From Legionellaceae bacterium (GTDB lineage Bacteria > Pseudomonadota > Gammaproteobacteria > Legionellales > Legionellaceae), in assembly GCA_947470005.1 (NCBI GenBank), contig CANISA010000072.1:1-7588 (forward strand): 7,588 nt of DNA, in the 5' to 3' direction. Within the stretch, counting starts at the first letter, position 1. Every line of letters begins with the position of its first letter. Shown piece by piece: positions 5,941 through 7,588 of the stretch. A program made the position numbers and the translations under genes. The notes beneath the pieces are model-generated. The model searched no databases, was not told the DNA's origin, and saw only the letters and a program-made list of their open reading frames with translations.

Positions 5941-6960
5941 CTACAATACAACCAATTCTTCCGCATCCAATTCATCAAGGTATCGGTGGTAAGACAGAAT
6001 TTTTTTCTGCCGAAGAGCAAACAATGGATGATTCGGCACATACGCATAAATGTACGTTTCATTCCCCAAAAAACACTGCGAAGAAACCAACCCGTCGAGC
6101 CAATCCGACCAAGCGTGTACAGCATCCGTTGACGGCCAGAGACCAGGAATCTTTTCACCGCGAGCCAATACACCAAGCAACGCCTCAGATGCACCATTCC
6201 CTCGAGCAAACGCACAGGACAATTTGATGTCCTCTTCACGTTTAAGAATCAATACACTCGTGCTAGCATCCTCATCGAGCATTAAAAAGCTGCCCGATTT
6301 TTCAATGAGATAATATTCAATTATACCTTTTTTTTCTCGCAGCTCACTGAAAAACACTGCAAATTTTTTATCATATAAGCAATTAGGTAACTCAACCGGC
6401 AGAAGGCGAGCAACCCGCTCTGACATCCCTAAAAAATAGCCTTGTTGAAGCGCATCAATGTTTCGTTTGATAAGAGACGCCACATGCTCCTCATTTTTAT
6501 TAATATAACAATCAATCAGGCCTTCATGTAATGCTTGGATCGCACGTACTTCATCCCCTAGCCCAATCAACAAGATTTTTTTAATATTACTGTTTTCAAT
6601 GCGACGACAAAATTCTAGCCCGTCCATTCCTCGTGCAGCAAGGTCCACCACAAGGACCGATATCTCGGAAAATCGGTATGGATTGTACACTTCAGCATGG
6701 AGAGCGGCTAAACCTGCGTGAACGGTTTGATTTAAAAGATTTTTTGCTTCGGTGTATTCACTCATGCAATGTCGTCTAAATGAGCCTAACTCGCAACGAT
6801 AATTACTAATAAAATTCAATGCCTCGATTGGCGCATCAAATAATCGATAAGCAAGACACTCATCCAACTGCAACACCACATTCAACAAAAAATCATTACC
6901 ATCATCAAGAAACAAGACCATGCTCGGAAAATAGCAGGTCGGAATTGAATAATGTTGCAT
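5941..6960 (-). CDS. Atypical response-regulator-like protein with split receiver domain and unknown C-terminal domain
   Basis: This 339-residue soluble protein starts at an ATG (6960) with AGGGGG 4 bases ahead. The N-terminal half reads as a receiver domain. VLFLDDGNDFL supplies the acidic pair Asp19/Asp20, VLVVDLAARGMDGLEF the phosphoacceptor Asp106, and DCYINKN the conserved Lys155. Two features are unusual. About 45 residues (roughly 55-99) separate the first helix region from the phosphoacceptor strand, so the domain contains an insert. The switch Thr/Ser is replaced by Ile132 in ILLIGLGDE. The C-terminal half (about 175-339) shows no helix-turn-helix, GGDEF or EAL motif that I can see. 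Legionella LqsR has a comparable layout, with its reported Asp at position 108, so a distant LqsR-like role is possible, but no lqs genes are adjacent. No histidine kinase lies in the window. It is probably transcribed with ftsB. Confidence 0.72.
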   Translation of the reverse strand: MQHYSIPTCYFPSMVLFLDDGNDFLLNVVLQLDECLAYRLFDAPIEALNFISNYRCELGSFRRHCMSEYTEAKNLLNQTVHAGLAALHAEVYNPYRFSEISVLVVDLAARGMDGLEFCRRIENSNIKKILLIGLGDEVRAIQALHEGLIDCYINKNEEHVASLIKRNIDALQQGYFLGMSERVARLLPVELPNCLYDKKFAVFFSELREKKGIIEYYLIEKSGSFLMLDEDASTSVLILKREEDIKLSCAFARGNGASEALLGVLARGEKIPGLWPSTDAVHAWSDWLDGLVSSQCFLGNETYIYAYVPNHPLFALRQKKILSYHRYLDELDAEELVVL

Positions 6961-7050
6961 GGCTCCCCCTGAGCATTAGCTGTGTAATTCGGTCAAATCC
7001 TTGTCACCTAGTGTGCCGCACTCCATCCTAAAAAGAGAGGCAACCATCAA
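6961..7050. other. Gap upstream of the response-regulator-like gene; no gene seen
   Basis: This 90-base stretch separates the decayed gene (stop 7053-7051) from the response-regulator-like gene. It should carry the promoter for that gene and ftsB. A TTGACC on the minus strand is the only recognisable -35-like hexamer, and no good -10 sits 16-18 bases after it, so I do not call a promoter. Confidence 0.5.
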
Positions 7051-7456
7051 TTAGATAACATGATTTTGTGTGATATTCAAGCAATGGGCAAGACGGGCAT
7101 CATTAAATCGTTCCCCCATCAAAGAGCCTAACTCTGAATTCATTCGAGTGAGCACGCCCAAATGACCTAAATCTTGTTCTGATACGCCTTCGCCCACGCC
7201 TTCTACAATAACCATTCCAATCGATGTAGCTACCCCTTGCGCTTGGATTTCTGCATTAAAAGCGCGTTGAACTTATCGTGCCATACGTCCGGCATAAGCT
7301 TGTTCTTCAATAATCATAAACCGATAGGCGCCATCTTTATCTGTTGCTCCAATCCAACCATGGCGTCACATGCAACCGGTCCCTCTCTTCGCCAAATTGT
7401 CTATCAAACGCTGTTTGCTGTAAGAAAACAAGCAAATCAATAGGGCCTGTTGACAT
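7051..7456 (-). pseudogene. Decayed gene of unknown function (one frameshift, one nonsense codon)
   Basis: On the minus strand, an ATG at 7456 opens a frame that reads MSTGPIDLLVFLQQTAFDRQ and continues to RLHVTPWLDWSNR before a TAA at 7339-7337. Around 7345-7337 the protein-like signal moves to the neighbouring frame: DKDGAYRFMIIEEQAYAGR, an in-frame TAA at 7275-7273, then VQRAFNAEIQAQ, SIGMVIVEGVGEGVSEQDLG and NDARLAHCLNITQNHVI to a natural-looking TAA at 7053-7051. Removing one base near 7342 and reading the TAA as CAA would give one polypeptide of about 134 residues. I do not recognise the family. The 5' end abuts a palindromic element, so the original gene may have been longer. A set of chance open frames is the alternative, but the sustained amino acid quality across about 130 codons argues for a real remnant. 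Confidence 0.55.
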
Positions 7457-7476
7457 TTGATCCCCCGCCGGCGACG

Positions 7477-7497
7477 TGCCGCGGTTTATCCGCGGCA
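7477..7497. repeat. Perfect GC-rich palindrome, possible dispersed repeat element
   Basis: TGCCGCGG (7477-7484) pairs exactly with CCGCGGCA (7490-7497) around the 5-base loop TTTAT. It is flanked on the left by a second short palindrome, CGCCGGCG (7466-7473), and on the right by TCCAGG. The form, a strong hairpin next to a 'TCCAG' edge, recalls dispersed intergenic palindromes of several proteobacteria. No run of T follows on either strand, so it is not a standard intrinsic terminator. That it is dispersed cannot be shown from one copy. Confidence 0.6.
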
Positions 7498-7514
7498 TCC
7501 AGGAGATGCTCGTA

Positions 7515-7588
7515 TCATGAACAGATCTCTTCATATAAATCGCGCCACATTGGATTGAATTCTTCGATTAAATTTAGCTTCCATTGTC
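7515..7588 (-). CDS. GIY-YIG nuclease family protein, C-terminal fragment
   Basis: The minus-strand frame is open from the right edge of the window to a TGA at 7517-7515 and gives 23 complete codons. They include WKLNLIEEFNPMWRDLYEEI, which matches from memory the C-terminal 'W+..LIE..NP.W+DLYEE' signature of small (about 95-110 residue) GIY-YIG domain proteins annotated as putative endonucleases. The catalytic GIY, YIG, Arg and Glu residues lie outside the window, so activity and integrity cannot be judged. The palindrome begins 18 bases beyond the stop. Confidence 0.6.
   Translation of the reverse strand, partial: QWKLNLIEEFNPMWRDLYEEICS

Noticed and set aside
5901..6313. Open frames on both strands within the response-regulator-like gene
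   Set aside because: They are arginine-, histidine- or proline-rich frames without a ribosome binding site, covered by a clearly better gene.
5941..6960. Naming the response-regulator-like gene lqsR
   Set aside because: Only the layout and the Asp position recall LqsR; the lqsA, hdeD and lqsS neighbours are absent, and the sequence could not be compared.
7237..7443. Plus-strand 68-residue open frame over the decayed gene
   Set aside because: No ribosome binding site or recognisable motif; the minus strand carries the stronger protein-like signal.
1..7588. CRISPR array, tRNA, rRNA, complete insertion sequence or new defence system
   Set aside because: I saw no regularly spaced direct repeats, cloverleaf, transposase or nuclease/sensor gene cluster in the window.

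Overview
The window looks like chromosomal DNA from a gammaproteobacterium of the Legionella group (order Legionellales). Three things suggest this. The Pal protein (1767-2279) closely resembles Legionella Pal as I remember it. The locus encodes mevalonate-pathway enzymes, which most gammaproteobacteria lack but Legionella and Coxiella have. It also carries a receiver-domain protein with an insert like those I associate with Legionella. The few lines I counted by hand range from about 32 to 55% GC, the mevalonate-decarboxylase line being about 47%. The species cannot be named from the sequence alone.

Layout, left to right. (A) 1-1646, plus strand: the end of an MCE-type lipid ABC transporter operon. 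It holds the last 40 codons of the ATPase, the membrane-anchored MCE (MlaD-like) substrate-binding protein, and a PqiC-like auxiliary lipoprotein. (B) 1647-1766: a 120-base gap with a weak candidate promoter. (C) 1767-5645, plus strand: a tightly packed gene run, pal - cpoB - queE - diphosphomevalonate decarboxylase - mevalonate kinase. Junctions are ATGA overlaps, one 16-base gap with a strong ribosome binding site, and one overlap of about 14 bases. It joins outer-membrane/cell-wall maintenance (Pal, CpoB), 7-deazaguanine synthesis (QueE) and isoprenoid precursor synthesis (two GHMP-fold enzymes). (D) 5656-6960, minus strand, tail to tail with C: an atypical response-regulator-like protein followed 15 bases later by the divisome gene ftsB. 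(E) 6961-7588: no intact gene. On the minus strand, reading from the right edge, it holds the apparent C-terminus of a GIY-YIG nuclease-family protein, a perfect GC-rich palindrome, and a broken gene with one frameshift and one nonsense codon that ends at 7051.

A common theme of the plus-strand genes is the envelope: lipid traffic (MCE system), outer-membrane tethering and constriction (Pal/CpoB), and the precursors of undecaprenyl carrier lipid and quinones (mevalonate enzymes). FtsB on the other strand is also a division protein. Whether this clustering has a regulatory meaning is inference. I found no CRISPR array, tRNA, rRNA or complete insertion sequence, and nothing that is clearly a new defence or secretion system. 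The least explained items are the response-regulator-like protein and the decayed region at the right end.
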